From positions 186,001-250,000 of the forward strand of contig JASFAU010000016.1 in the NCBI GenBank assembly GCA_039704465.1: DNA of 64,000 nt, read 5' to 3'. This document shows positions 1 through 10,900 of this stretch, piece after piece. The DNA comes from Plasmodiophora brassicae (taxonomy: Eukaryota > Endomyxa > Phytomyxea > Plasmodiophorida > Plasmodiophoridae). The position numbers and the translations under genes are program-made. The notes under the pieces are model-generated. The model was not told the DNA's origin and searched no databases. It saw only the letters and a program-made list of their open reading frames with translations. Every line of letters starts with the position of its first letter. The stretch's first letter is position 1.

Positions 1-25
1 GCAGTCTGTCCCGGTCACGCGGTGA

Positions 26-400
26 TTACCGCCTGCGGAGCCGCGGTCCTGCCTTGTACGGGTATTTCTTATGGAACTCAGAAATGGCGCGATCCAGGCT
101 GCCGGTGCCATGAAGGTGCCGCACGGGCTCCCATGTGCGTGCAGATGGGGGGTAACCCTCCCAGTCCACCAGATAATGTAGCGAGTTGCGGATGTAGCGG
201 GAATCCAATATGTCGCGAACCACGTACAACGGCTCCTCCTCACCTTCGATGACTAAGGGAGGAGGAGGCGGTTGCGCGCGCCCCGGAATTACGTTTGGAA
301 CGTGTGGTTCGAACAGGGAGACATGAACAACGTCATGAATCTTCATGGCAGGGGGCAATTCGCGTTGAACGGCAACGGGGTTGACGATGCGGCCGATGCG
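26..400 (-). mobile_element. Ty3/gypsy (chromovirus) integrase C-terminal and chromodomain fragment
   Basis: The last 124 residues of a minus-strand frame ending at a TAA at 26-28 carry the typical tail of a chromovirus polyprotein. First comes the integrase C-terminal block (NPVAVQRELPP, then KIHDVVHVSLFEPH). A proline-rich linker follows, then a chromodomain (YVVRDILDSR, YLVDWEGYPPSARTWEP). No reverse transcriptase, RNase H, protease or LTR is visible in the window. Upstream of about position 400 the frame changes character and runs into the 429-868 repeat array, so the element is truncated or fused there. It is most likely a dead remnant. The chromodomain identification is firm; the 5' limit is approximate. 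Confidence 0.85.
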
Positions 401-428
401 TAATGCTTGAGCACCTACACGCTTCCTA

Positions 429-868
429 GTTTCTCCGCTGGTTGGCGGATCGGCTGTAGACGACTGCCTGCTAGACGCAGCACTCGCCGGGCGTTGCTTT
501 GAGATTGATGCCATCCTTGTTGCGGTACTCGCCCGATCTCGATTCGCAGCCGCCACCGTCGCCGGAGGCATTGAAGGAGCAGTCAATGCCCGAGCTTGCT
601 CAGATAGACCCAGTAATGCTTGAACAGCAACATGCACCGTAGTTTCTCCACTGGTTGGTGGATTGGCTGTGGACGACTGCCTGCTAGACGCAGCACTCGC
701 CGGGCGTCGCTTTGACGTTGATGCCATCCTTGTTGCGGTACTCGCCCGAGGTCGATTCGCAGCCGCCACCGTCGCCGGGGGCATTGGACTCGCCGGACGT
801 TGATTTAAGGTTGATGTCATCCTTGTTGCGGTACTCGCCCGAGCTCGATTCGCAGCCGCCTCCGTAGT
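429..868 (-). repeat. Two 142-bp direct repeats plus a partial third unit, open in two frames
   Basis: Segments 429-570 and 643-785 are near-identical direct repeats, and 786-868 is a third, partial unit. On the minus strand one frame is Ala/Ser/Arg-rich and runs into the chromodomain frame. A second frame reads a cysteine-containing unit with the core GGGCES..SGEYRNKD and, in two units, a final GECCV followed by a stop. The second frame keeps its Cys, Gly and charged positions between units. It also lies directly downstream of the secreted protein at 977-1681, so it may be that gene's last exon (about 684-926). A diverged fourth copy sits near 6125-6190. Which frame is used cannot be settled by eye. 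Confidence 0.75.
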
Positions 869-976
869 CAGGCAAATTGCCGGAGCTTGAAGCAGAATCG
901 AACATACTTGAGAAATACCATCCAAATATAACTGAGCAATTGCACCCGTCAGAGTTCGTCCGCTGGTCGCGATGGC

Positions 977-1681
977 TCATAGGATGCTCGTTACGGTAGT
1001 CACGTGGTCTCGGTTGCCAGCTGCCGAGACATCACCCCCCACCGACAAAGCTCCATCCGCAGCCGAACAGTGCACAATCGTACAGATGTGATTGACGACG
1101 CGTTCGAGACGCAAGTTTCGGAAGCAAGGTCCGTTGGAGTCGGAGGTCAACAGGACTCGCCCTGATTTGTGTACAGTGAACGGATGCGCGAACGACGTAA
1201 CGAAACGTGATACCCCGTCCTTGCAGATCCAGATCGCCTTCATCACCTCAATATCAGCCCACGGGCGGATCGACTCAGGCATCCGGCCCTGCCGCATGCT
1301 GTCTACGACCGAGTCGGCGTTCTTGATAATTTTCATCAGATCGAGGTTCACAATTGCATAAGTGAACTGATCAGGAATCGGGCCTGAACGCTCCAACAAC
1401 GGCGTCTTGAGAGTTGCTTTGTTCCAACAAGATGCATACACGTGCTGCAGGTCGTAGGTGGCACCGTCAGCCAGGTTAACCATCATGTTCGTCACTCGTC
1501 CCGCCAGTGGGCACCTGAAGAGCGTCAAGTTGGCAACGTTCAGAACCTCATTGGCATGCTCGGCTTGTCCATGCGTCATCACAGGCGAGATCAGCGCGTC
1601 CGTCGGAAACACTGGAGGATACACGGCCAGTGCACAGCACAAGATGCATACTGCAGCCAGGATCGCAACTAGCACTGTCAT
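977..1681 (-). CDS. Secreted protein of unknown family, paralogue 1
   Basis: The 234-residue frame starts with a clear signal peptide (residues 1-20, TVLVAILAAVCILCCALAVY). The mature part contains conserved blocks shared with the paralogue at 5973-6824: CPLA.RVTNMMVNLADG, IWICKDG.SRF, CFRNL.LERVV.HICTIV.CSAA. Conserved cysteines suggest disulphides in an extracellular protein. I do not recognise the family. Identity with the paralogue also covers about 170 bp upstream, which points to duplication of the whole gene. The frame stops at 977. A GT near 1032 and an AG near 927 could instead splice it to the cysteine-containing repeat frame ending at 684. A secreted effector-like role is only an inference. 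Confidence 0.7.
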   Translation of the reverse strand: MTVLVAILAAVCILCCALAVYPPVFPTDALISPVMTHGQAEHANEVLNVANLTLFRCPLAGRVTNMMVNLADGATYDLQHVYASCWNKATLKTPLLERSGPIPDQFTYAIVNLDLMKIIKNADSVVDSMRQGRMPESIRPWADIEVMKAIWICKDGVSRFVTSFAHPFTVHKSGRVLLTSDSNGPCFRNLRLERVVNHICTIVHCSAADGALSVGGDVSAAGNRDHVTTVTSIL

Positions 1682-2668
1682 CGCTGACGAACAAGGTTCC
1701 AGTACCTACAGGGATCGCCTGCGGTCGACAACGTCGCCTACTGAGGAGGAATGGCTTGCGGATGCCGCGGCTGCAGTCGCGCAGTTCCTTGTCGAAAACG
1801 GAGTTTGGAAAAAGGGGGGCCGAGCCGACGAAGACTCGGGACACTCAGTAACTCGCGGATCGAGGCTCGATGCGTCGCCAGCGATTCGCTTACAAGTACG
1901 ACGACACATGAGAGTTTACCAGGACACGCGTGTGATACCCTCCGGTTCCAACACAGGCACGTAGCGGCGATGGCGAACCGTGAGATGCCCGTATAGGGCG
2001 CGTTCGACGACGCGATCCCCGATATGCCGCACCACTTGGCGGCTGCTCGTACTACCGTCTGCATCATCCGCATCCTGTTGCAGCACACTCAAGGGCGTGA
2101 GCCCAGAGGGTCAGGAATAGTCGGAAGGCAGGTTGAACGCCAAGGACGCCCAGATGAGGGAGGTGATCGACACGATTGAACAGAAGGAGCAGTTGTCAGA
2201 AACAGAAAGCTCATCATCAAACCATGACGGTGCCGACTTTGCTGACGACCAACCACGACACGCGGAATGGAGCGTAAACGACACCCTCGTGACTCTGTTC
2301 GCATGACGAATGCCTGTGGCTGCTCCAGCTGGCGGTTCTGCATTGTCCCCTTCGATCACCTGTCGATTGGCCAAGGCCACGTGCCTGGGGATCACCCGCA
2401 TTGTTTGTGCTTATCCTCAAAGTCGCTCGTCGGTGGATGCGATTTGCACGAAACGGGTGCTGTCCAGCCTCGAGGTTCGCGTTCCCGGCGATGAACTCCT
2501 GCAGGAGCCCTGCGAGCAGCCTGCATGGTTCCTGCGGTATAGAAGGTCAGTGCGACGTCGCTGGCTGGAAGGTTCTGGGCACACTTCGCCCAGTAACTTT
2601 ATTTGACATAGACGCCAGAACGATCTGGACATGCATTATGTTACGACGAGGGGCGCCCCCGCGTCTCA
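1682..2668. other. No confident gene; one candidate exon
   Basis: Apart from the 170-bp promoter-side homology shared by the two secreted-protein paralogues (1682-1855 versus 6825-7005), nothing is recognisable here. A short plus-strand frame at 2154-2306 (acidic, 50 residues, preceded by a stop and a possible AG acceptor) reads like protein. It could be a 5' exon of the chitin synthase gene, but I cannot connect it in frame. Confidence 0.4.
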
Positions 2669-5273
2669 GTGGGACGGGTGGACAAGGCGGATTCTCGTTC
2701 AGCGATGGTCGTTGGGATCGCCGATGGGCGAGCGGGGAGCGCTCATTCGACGATGACGATGGTCATCGATCCGTTAGCGGTGCGTTACGTGCCTGTGCCG
2801 GGACGCCCGTTCGACCCCGTTAAACCATCCGAGACCTGTACGAGGTCGGGCGTGTTGCGTTCCGTTGCTTGGCTCGCGCCCACGTCCAGGACAGGTACAC
2901 GCCGGTCTGCGGCCCAGCGGAATCGTTCAACGGGTCATATCTGTTGAACTCAACCTTGAAACGACGGACGATCGACACGATGGTCGCCGTCACGATGTAC
3001 AACGAGGAGCCAAAGGACCTCGAGCGGACCCTCAAAGGGCTGTGCCGGAACCTCGACGCGTTCGTCGGGCAGTTAGGGGAGCACGCGTGGCGCCGGTTCC
3101 AGGTCGTGATCGTGTCCGACGGTCGGCGCCAGTGCCACCCGAAAACGTTGGAGTACCTTCAGCTGCTGGGCGCATTCAACCAGGCAGTGATGGACGACGC
3201 CCTGGAGGTCTACATTAGGGCGCCGTGTCATAGATGGCGGTAGCTGACGCAGCCCCGCAGGCGTCCACTGACATCACGATGCACCTGTTCGAGACGACGG
3301 CGATCCTGTCGGACAGTCTGACGGCGTACCACAACCCGTTGCAGATCGTGTTCGTCCTGAAGGAGGACAACGGCGGCAAGCTCGACTCGCACCGATGGTT
3401 CTTCAACGCGCTCGCCGCCCAGGTGCGCCCAACGTACACGTTCCTCGTCGATGTTGGCACGAAACCCGACCCGACCGCTGTCTGGAAACTGTATGGCGCC
3501 GCGTTTCTGTTTCCAGTACGGGTTGGGAAGTCACGAACGGTAGGTACGAGGAGATGGAGTCGGATGAGCGGATTGGCGGGTGCTGTGGGGCGATAGGAAC
3601 GATTGGCAGCGTTCACGTCAATCCGTTCGTCGCCGCGCAGCATTTCGAGTACATCGTGTCGACGGTGCTGGACAAGGCCATGGAGAGCGTCTTCGGGTTC
3701 ATCTCTGTCCTGCCCGGTGCGTTCAGCGCCTACAGGTTTGGGACCGCTGTTCATCGTTCCGCATCGTCTGACCTTGTGAAGGTATTCGGCAATCGAAGGC
3801 AAACCGCTGGCGACGTATTTCAAACTCCTTGAGTCTGATCTGGGCGACCTGGGTCCGTTCCAAGGCAACCTGTACCTGGCCGAAGATCGTATCCTGTGCT
3901 TCGAGGTCCTCGCCAAGAAGGACTGCGCCTGGAAACTGTCCTACGTCAAGGGCGCGACGGCGTCCACCGATGTGCCCGACCGTCTGACGTCCCTAATCAA
4001 GCAGCGCCGCCGATGGTTGAACGGGTCACTGTTCGCCACGGTCGGCGTGCTTCATAACCTGCCCAAGTTCCTACACGAGTCATCCCACAACCTATTCCGG
4101 AAGGTGATGGTGTAGGGAGCGCCTGCACACACAAACGTTGTTGCTGAACGGGGTCGACGTGCATGCAGGTCGCCATCTGTCTTCTGTTCGCGTTCTACGC
4201 TGGATCAACGGCACTATCGTGGTTCCTGATGGCTAACTTCTACCTGATGTTCGTGTTTGCCAGCGACCAGGTGTCGGACCTGTTCACAGCGCTGGGCACC
4301 ATGTTCTGGTGCGTGGGGACCCAGACCCTGCCCAGGCATTGATTGATTGGTTACTGGGCGTGCCCAGGTTGCTGACCATTGTCCAGCTGGTGATCGGCCT
4401 CGGGAACAAGCCCGACCAGATGGAATACATGTACTTCCTGTGTACGATCGGGTACGGCGTGTTCTTCTTCGTCACACTGGGCATGTCGATCCAGTACCTG
4501 GTCGGGCAGTCGCACGCCGTCTACCTGTCGCAGCAGCAGTACAACCTGGAATCGAAGGTCGCCGCTGTCATTACGGTCTCCGTCTACCTCGTCGGCGCCT
4601 TCCTCCACGGCGAGCTGTTCCCCGTCGTCTGCTCCATGATCCAGTACTTCTTCATGCTACCCACCTTCCTCATCGCGTTCCCCATCTACTCCTTTTGCAA
4701 CATTCGTTAGTCGACGGCATTGTTCTCCAACACAGTATCGCTGCTGACGTTGCCTGCTCAGATGACATCAGCTGGGGCACGAAAGGATGTACGTCCCAGA
4801 TGACGGTACTTTGGGGAACGGGAACGCGTTAACAGCCATCTGGTGCAGTGGAGACCGCGCAGGAGCGCGTCGTGCGGGCGACGAACCGGGCGGAACGGGA
4901 GGCGGCGGAGCGCAAAATGGAGCAGCGGCACCAGCACGTCCAGCAGACCAACACGCGGTTCCGCACGTTCCGGTCGTATCTGGTCCGTTGGGCGAACGTT
5001 CACTGCGCGCCGTGCGGACTGCGTTGTCAGGTGCTGACGTACAGTGCCGCACAGGTTATTGCGTGGGTCGGCAGCAACGTCGCGTTCATCGGCCTGGTGT
5101 CGACGTTCGGCCTGAACACGACCATGTACTTCACGGTGACGTTCTACGTGTTCGGCTTCTTCAACGTGTTCCGGTTCGTCTTCAGCCTGATTTACATTGT
5201 CAAGTACCGGCTCGTGCAGTGCTGCCGCCGCCGTCGCCTGCCCGTCCACGATGCCGCCAGGCTGTCGGCATAG
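2669..5273 (+). CDS. Chitin synthase (GT2, fungal type-I-like), nine exons
   Basis: Polymerises UDP-GlcNAc into chitin at the plasma membrane. My exons are 2669-2844, 2895-3207, 3261-3515, 3551-3735, 3782-4109, 4169-4312, 4336-4705, 4762-4788 and 4849-5273, which sum to exactly 741 codons. Family marks appear in order: [17 protein letters not shown] (UDP site), [26 protein letters not shown] (acidic catalytic pair), [38 protein letters not shown] and the product-site motif QRRRW. About seven membrane helices follow, with HDISWGTKG before the last pair. All catalytic motifs are intact. The start is uncertain because the N-terminal region is poorly conserved; further 5' exons may exist upstream of 2669. 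The intron at 4313-4335 would be only 23 nt. Confidence 0.93.
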
Positions 5274-5759
5274 ACGCCGTGTGTCTGATGAAACGTGTAT
5301 ATGAGCTATGCGCTGCCGGGATGTATTCGTGATTAGTCATCGGCAGAGGTACAGTCCCGCATGTGGTTCCGTTTCGGCGACGTCACCAGGCTGAAACAAC
5401 GCGGCCGATGGTCATCCGTCCGTGTCAGGTTGACGACGACGGCGATGGCGTCGTCCGTCTGGAAGTGGTTCAGGTCGACGCGATCGTGGTGCCCGGGCAC
5501 GGCCGCGATCACGAACCGGCACTCGCCGCACGACAGGTTCGTCCAGGCCGCCCGGTGCGTGCGCGGGCGCACGTACCCCGACCTGGCGCGCGGATCGTTA
5601 GGAAACAGTGCACGCGACCTGGAAGCGACACCGCATACACGACGAGGTTGTCGAGTCGGCACCGCGACATGACCAGGTCGCCAATGCTCCATTGCCGCCA
5701 CTGAAGCCGGGCCAAGTCCAAGCCTGTTGCACAATGAGCGTTGCGTTCGGGGGTACTAC
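5091..5759. repeat. Segmental duplication, copy 1 (pairs with 7025-7695)
   Basis: This 0.67-kb block is almost identical, in the same orientation, to 7025-7695. It contains the last coding part of the chitin synthase, its 3' flank and the end of an unidentified minus-strand frame (5333-5734). Identity stops abruptly at each end. Confidence 0.9.
5333..5734 (-). pseudogene. Truncated copy of an unidentified minus-strand frame
   Basis: An open frame converges on the chitin synthase 3' end. Its C-terminal half (with SCGECRFV and DLNHFQTDDAIAVVVNLTR) is preserved in the second copy at 7267-7668, and most of the few differences are at single bases. Homology stops at 5759, so any 5' exons are missing here. 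A second overlapping frame is also open, so the true reading frame is unsure. Confidence 0.35.
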
Positions 5760-5972
5760 AGTAGGTCACTGGGAGAGCCCCCTGGATAAATGATCCACAA
5801 CCAGGCGAAGCGACCTGCTCATTGCGTCTTCGATACTCAAGCGCGTGTGTGTGTATATATAGACTAAAAGTTCCATATTATCCCTGAATGAAAGAGGGGC
5901 CCGTCAGTTTTATTGGGTAAAACGACAACTTCGTCTGAGTACGGCACATAAAACGGAGGTGCACGTACGTCA
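5760..5972. other. Intergenic, AT-richer stretch
   Basis: Only a short TG/TA run (tgtgtgtgtatatata near 5847-5862) stands out. No gene seen. Confidence 0.4.
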
Positions 5973-6824
5973 TTAAGTACGTCTCTCCTTGTCTGAGCGG
6001 GGTGCCGCACCGTCGCCCGATACAGTACCGATGGGTCTCTTGGCTGTGATCCCCTGCGTCGCAGGACGGGATGAGCCAAAGATACGGGATGCAGCGAGAA
6101 CTCGATGCGGATCCGCCGGAGAGGAGGGATCGATAGACGCAGCACTCGCCGGACGTCGCTTTGAGGCTGACGCCATCGTTGTTGTAGTTACGTTGGCCGC
6201 TGAACAGTCCACAATCGTGCAGATGTGATCGACGACGCGTTCGAGATGTAGGTTTCGGAAGCAATGTCCGACGTTGGAGCCGGAGAGTATCAGAACCATC
6301 CCCGCATTAACAACCTTGGTAGGATGCGCGAACGACCAAATGAAACGTGATCGCCCGTCCTTGCAGATCCAGATCGGCTTTAACGGCTTTTTAGTCTGGA
6401 CCCATGGGCGGATCGTCTCAGGCACCCGACCCTGCTTAATGCTGTTTACGAGCCCGCCAGCATCCTTGATAATTTTCATCAGATCCACGTTCGCAATTGC
6501 GTACGCAAAGATATCGGGAACCTGGTATTCTCGCCACATACACTCTAACGTGAGGGTTGACTTCTTCCAAGAGGATGCATACACGTGATGCAGGTTGTAG
6601 GTGACCCCATCCGCCAGGTTAACCATCATGTTCGTCACACGCATCGCCAGTGGGCACCTGAAGACCGTCAAGTTGGCTGCGTTCAGAACGCGATTGGCAT
6701 GCTCGGCTTCTCCATGAGTCATCACAGGCGAGGTCAGAGCGTTCGTCGGAAACACTGGAGGATAGACGGCAAGCGCACATCGTGAGATGCAAACTGCAAG
6801 CAGGATCGCAGATAGCACTGTCAT
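5973..6824 (-). CDS. Secreted protein of unknown family, paralogue 2
   Basis: The start at 6824 matches the paralogue at 1681 and gives 283 residues with signal peptide TVLSAILLAVCISRCALAVY. The middle 200 residues align throughout with paralogue 1 (NMMVNLADGVTY, IWICKDGRSRF, CFRNLHLERVVDHICTIV). After CSAAN the two differ. Here the reading frame runs straight into the Ala/Ser/Arg frame of the tandem-repeat unit (near 6125-6190) and continues about 80 residues of low-complexity sequence to a stop at 5973. The GECCV ending of the other frame has lost its stop (TAG to TAT). The C-terminus therefore looks rearranged. Function unknown. Confidence 0.65.
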   Translation of the reverse strand: MTVLSAILLAVCISRCALAVYPPVFPTNALTSPVMTHGEAEHANRVLNAANLTVFRCPLAMRVTNMMVNLADGVTYNLHHVYASSWKKSTLTLECMWREYQVPDIFAYAIANVDLMKIIKDAGGLVNSIKQGRVPETIRPWVQTKKPLKPIWICKDGRSRFIWSFAHPTKVVNAGMVLILSGSNVGHCFRNLHLERVVDHICTIVDCSAANVTTTTMASASKRRPASAASIDPSSPADPHRVLAASRIFGSSRPATQGITAKRPIGTVSGDGAAPRSDKERRT

Positions 6825-7024
6825 CGCTGACGAGCAAGGTTCAAGTACAAGAGTCGCCTGCGTTCGACAACGTCGCCTACAGAGGAGGAATGACGAGCGG
6901 ATGCCGCAGCTACAGCCGCGCAGTTCCGTGTCGAGAGCAGACACTGGAGAAAAAGGGGGGCCCCACCAACCAAGGAAGACTCGAGACTCACGGACCGTCG
7001 TCCGACCGCCGCTCCGCCTGGCTG

Positions 7025-7213
7025 GGCCTGGTGCCGACATTCGACCGGAACACGACCATGTACTCCACGGTGACGTTCTACGTGTTCGGCTTCCTCAACG
7101 TGTTCCGGTCCGTCTCCAGCCTGATCTACATTGTCAAGTACCGGCTCGTGTAGTGCTGCCGTCGCCGTCGCCTGCCCGTCCACGATGCCGCACGGCTGTC
7201 GGCATAGACGCCG
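7025..7213 (+). pseudogene. Chitin synthase 3' fragment
   Basis: Only the final transmembrane part of the chitin synthase is present ([22 protein letters not shown]). The frame ends early because a CAG glutamine codon of the intact gene is TAG here (7151-7153). There is no catalytic region and no start, so this is a dead duplicate. Confidence 0.88.
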
Positions 7214-7695
7214 TGTGTCTGATGAAACGTGTACTTGAGCTATGCGCTGCCGGGATGTATTCGTGATTAGTCATCGGCAGAGGTACAGTCCCGCGTGTGG
7301 TTCCGTTTCGGCGACGTCACCAGGCTGAAACAACGCGGCCGATGGTCATCCGTCCGTGTCAGGTTGACGACGACGGCGATGGCGTCGTCCGTCTGGAAGT
7401 GGTTCAGGTCGACGCGATCGTGGTGCCCGGGCACGGCCGCGAACACGAACCGGCACTCGCCGCACGACAGGTTCGTCCAGGCCGCCCGGTGCGTGCGCGG
7501 GCGCACGTACCCCGACCTGGCACGCGGATCGTTAGGAAACAGTGCACGCGACCTGGAGGTGACATCGCATACACGACGAGGTTGTCGAGTCGGCACCGCG
7601 ACATGACCAGGTCGCCAATGCTCCATTGCCGCCACTGTAGCCGGGCCAGGTCCAGGCCTGTTGCGCAATGAGCGTTGCGTTCGGGGGCGTACTAC
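7025..7695. repeat. Segmental duplication, copy 2 (pairs with 5091-5759)
   Basis: Same block as 5091-5759. Here the left edge joins DNA homologous to the promoter side of the secreted-protein paralogue (about 7005-7025), and the right edge continues into sequence absent from copy 1. Confidence 0.9.
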
Positions 7696-7983
7696 AAGAC
7701 GACGACTCCTGACCGTAAAGATTCCGGGTCCGACGAATAGCGCCCCAGCAGGATACGGACGGGCAGTTGATGTCGTCGGTCTCCTGCAAGCAACGATACT
7801 AAACGGGACGCACGACGTGCTTTGGGGCGCGCGTGCGTACCTCGCAGGCGCACGGCGTCACCTTCGTATCCGTCTGGACCTGCGACGCCATCTTGATGAT
7901 CGACATCGCGCACAGGCAGCTGAACTGGTTGTGGGACGAGGCACCTGTGGCCACGCGGGCGGTTATGACACACACACACGACG
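7267..7983 (-). other. Unidentified minus-strand coding candidate, fuller copy
   Basis: The frame at 7267-7668 repeats the one at 5333-5734 and is open further upstream. Beyond the duplicated block there are cysteine-containing frames between 7700 and 7987 separated by a plausible 57-nt intron (GT near 7830, AG near 7774). An ATG at 7985-7987 overlaps the stop codon of the kinase gene on the same strand, which makes that start unlikely. The region may instead be 3' flank of the kinase gene. I do not recognise a domain. Confidence 0.3.
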
Positions 7984-10900
7984 TCATGCAGTGACCGGTC
8001 CCCGGCGGTTACCGTGGAAGATGGCGCCAATGGTCTGCTTGGCCCAGCACTGGACGGCGCGGACGATGGTCTCCTCGACGGCGCCGATGATCCCGCGTTG
8101 CTTCAGCGTCAGGACCGCCTCGAGCAGCGAGATGCGGTACGTCACCATCAGGAAGACGAGCACCATGACGACCGGGCCGTTCCGGTCGCGCCCGACGATC
8201 ACGACGCGGTCGCCGTCGGCGATGCAGCGCTGCATGGCGATCGCGCACGGGTGCACCGACGCCCGGATCCAGGCGGCCAGGTCGACGACCAGGCGCACGT
8301 CGGCGGCGTCGCCGGCGAACCGCCCGATCGCGCCCAGGCGCCCCGCGTACTTGCCGGACAGGAGCACGAGGCAGCCGGCCGCCACTGTAGCAGTCGCCGC
8401 GGGCATTGTCGCAGTCGGCCCGGCGCCGCAGTGCACGACGCGGCTGAACCCGAGGCGCTGCACGATCGGGACGGCGCGCGCCGGCACGTCGGCGTCGACG
8501 ACGACGGAGCACATGGACGTGACGCGGTGCATCGAGGAGCGCACCGCCGACGGCAGCAGGGCGCGTTCCGGGTGCGTGTCGGCGAGCGCGTCGAACGCCG
8601 CCCAGCAGGGCGGCGCTGTGTCGGCGCCCTGCTGCGCGAACGGGGCGACAACGACGGCGGCGGGTGGCGTCGCGCCCGGCGGCAGGCGCTGCGAGGCGGC
8701 CGCCGCCGCCGTGATGATGTCGTCGAGCGGGTCCAGGTTCGGCGATCGCGTCGACCGCGCCGACGACGAGACGGACACGGAGCGCCGCCTGTACTTCCAG
8801 GCGGCGGCGGTGGCGGCGCCCGCCGGGGCGACCCTCCCCCGGCGGAAGAAGAGCGGGAAGCGTATGGCGGCCGCCTGCTTCTCGTTCTGCAGCGTCTCCG
8901 CCTTGACGTGGTGCAGGCGGGACCGCAGCGCGTGGTACATGGCGATGACCTTCTGGATGGGCGGGCGCCGCGCCACCGAGCGCACCAGGACGCTGCCGAG
9001 GAAGTCGGCGATGGTCTCGCCGACGCCCTCGCCGAACATGCTGGCCAGCGTGAACTTGTTCTTGTGCGAGATGATCGGCTGCGACCGCGAGATGACCTGG
9101 AAGAAGATCGGCATGCCCTGGCGGTCCTCGAACATGAACTCGCCGGTCAGCAGCTCGAACAGCAGGCAGCCGATCGCCCAGATGTCCGCCCCGGTCGACA
9201 CGACCTGGCGCTCCATCGCGCCCGACCGGGGCGTCGACGACGCGCGCCGCCGCTGGTCGGGCGAGTTCGGGTCGGACAGCGACAGGATCTCGGGCGACTG
9301 GATGTTCTCGGTGCCGCGCCCGACCAGCGACTGGCCCGACTCGCCCAGCGACGGGTTCCACATGAGCGACTCGCCAAAGTCGGCCAGGCACACGTCGCAC
9401 TCGTCCATCATGTTGGCCAGGGCGGCGACGGGGACGCCCCCGCCGGCGCGCTTCCCGCGTATCAGCACGTTGTCGCACTTCAGGTCGAAGTGGATGCAGT
9501 GGTTGTCGTGCAGGTCCTGGACGGCGACCAGCACGCGATGGTAAATGTCCAGGCAGGCGTCCAGCAGCTCGAACGTCTTGCCGAGGCCCATCCCCTTGGT
9601 CGGCGTGGGCGCCTCGCCCCGGTACAGCGACAGGCGCCACTGGCGCAGGCTCATGGCGTACAGGTCCATGACGACCTGGTAGCCGTCGTCGGTGACGGCG
9701 TAGTCGAGCACGTGCGTCACGTTCGGCCGGTGCCGGAAGCGCTCCAGGATCGTGATCTCGCTGAACAGGTCGGGGACGACCTGGTAGTCGTGGTACGTGG
9801 CGGGCACGTCGACGACCTTGACGGCGCAGGGCTCCTGGCGGCCCTCGACCCGGCTGGACAGCACCTCGCCGAAGCGCCCCTTGGCGATACGCACCCCGTG
9901 CTCCAGCAGCGCCGTGTGTGCCGACGCCAGCGACAGCAGGCGCACGAGGCGGTGCGCCGACTCGCTGGAGGCGACCTCGAGGCGCTCCAGGTCGGCCAGC
10001 GCCTTGCGGTTCGCCGGGTTGTTCACGTGCTGGTGGACGATGAACGGCAGGTTGAGCTGGTGCGGCAGGTGCGACGTCGGCGTGCGATGGCACAGGCGCG
10101 GGCTGAGCGCCATCCCGTTCCGGTCGACCATCAGGCGCAGCAGCAGGCGCAGCATGGCCAGGTGCAGGGCGCGGTCGGCGTACAGGCGGCGGCGCAGGCG
10201 CTGCTGGAAGTACCGCTCCTGGATGTGCACCGGGCCCGTGCTGCTGGCGATCGACCCGGTGCGGACGCGCGCCGCCGACGACTTCGAGTTCAGCGACTTG
10301 GACTTGAGCGACGCCGCCGTCTTGGACGACGACAGCGCCTTGCCCGAGAACTTGGACGCCGGGTCGGACCCCAGGCCGCGCACCAGGTTGGCCAGCGCGG
10401 TCGACTCGGCGCTGCTGCGCCCGAGCGAGCTGCGCCCGAGCGACATCAACGGGTTCGATATGCGCCGGAACACCTTGCCGATGATCGTGCCGTCGTCGTC
10501 CACGGCCTCGTCGCTCGCCGACGACGCGTCGTCGCTGTCGGTGGCGTCGTCGTCGTCGTCGTAGCTGGCGTGGACGGCCGACTCCGCGTTGTTGTTGCCG
10601 CCGCCGCCGCCGTCCTTGTCGTCCTTGAAGCTGCGCGACGAGCGCTTCGACGACCGCGCCAGGCGCTTCGCCTCGGCCTCCTGGCGCACGCGCTGCTCGA
10701 TGTACTCGGTGTTCGTGCTCGTCGCCGTCTGCACCGAGTTGCGCTTCAGGTGCAGGCGCGGGACGACGGTGATCGTGGCGCGCGGCTCGTCGTCGTTGTC
10801 GTCGTCGGCGCGCGATGACGGCTCCGGCACGAGGTTCGGCGGCGGCGCCGGCGCGTCCGCCCGGTCCAGCGCCATCCGGGTGCCGGTCGGCAGCGAGATC

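Noticed and set aside
7985..7987. ATG overlapping the kinase stop codon as an operon-like junction
   Set aside because: Nuclear eukaryotic genes with introns are not expected to use this, and the downstream frame has no recognisable protein.
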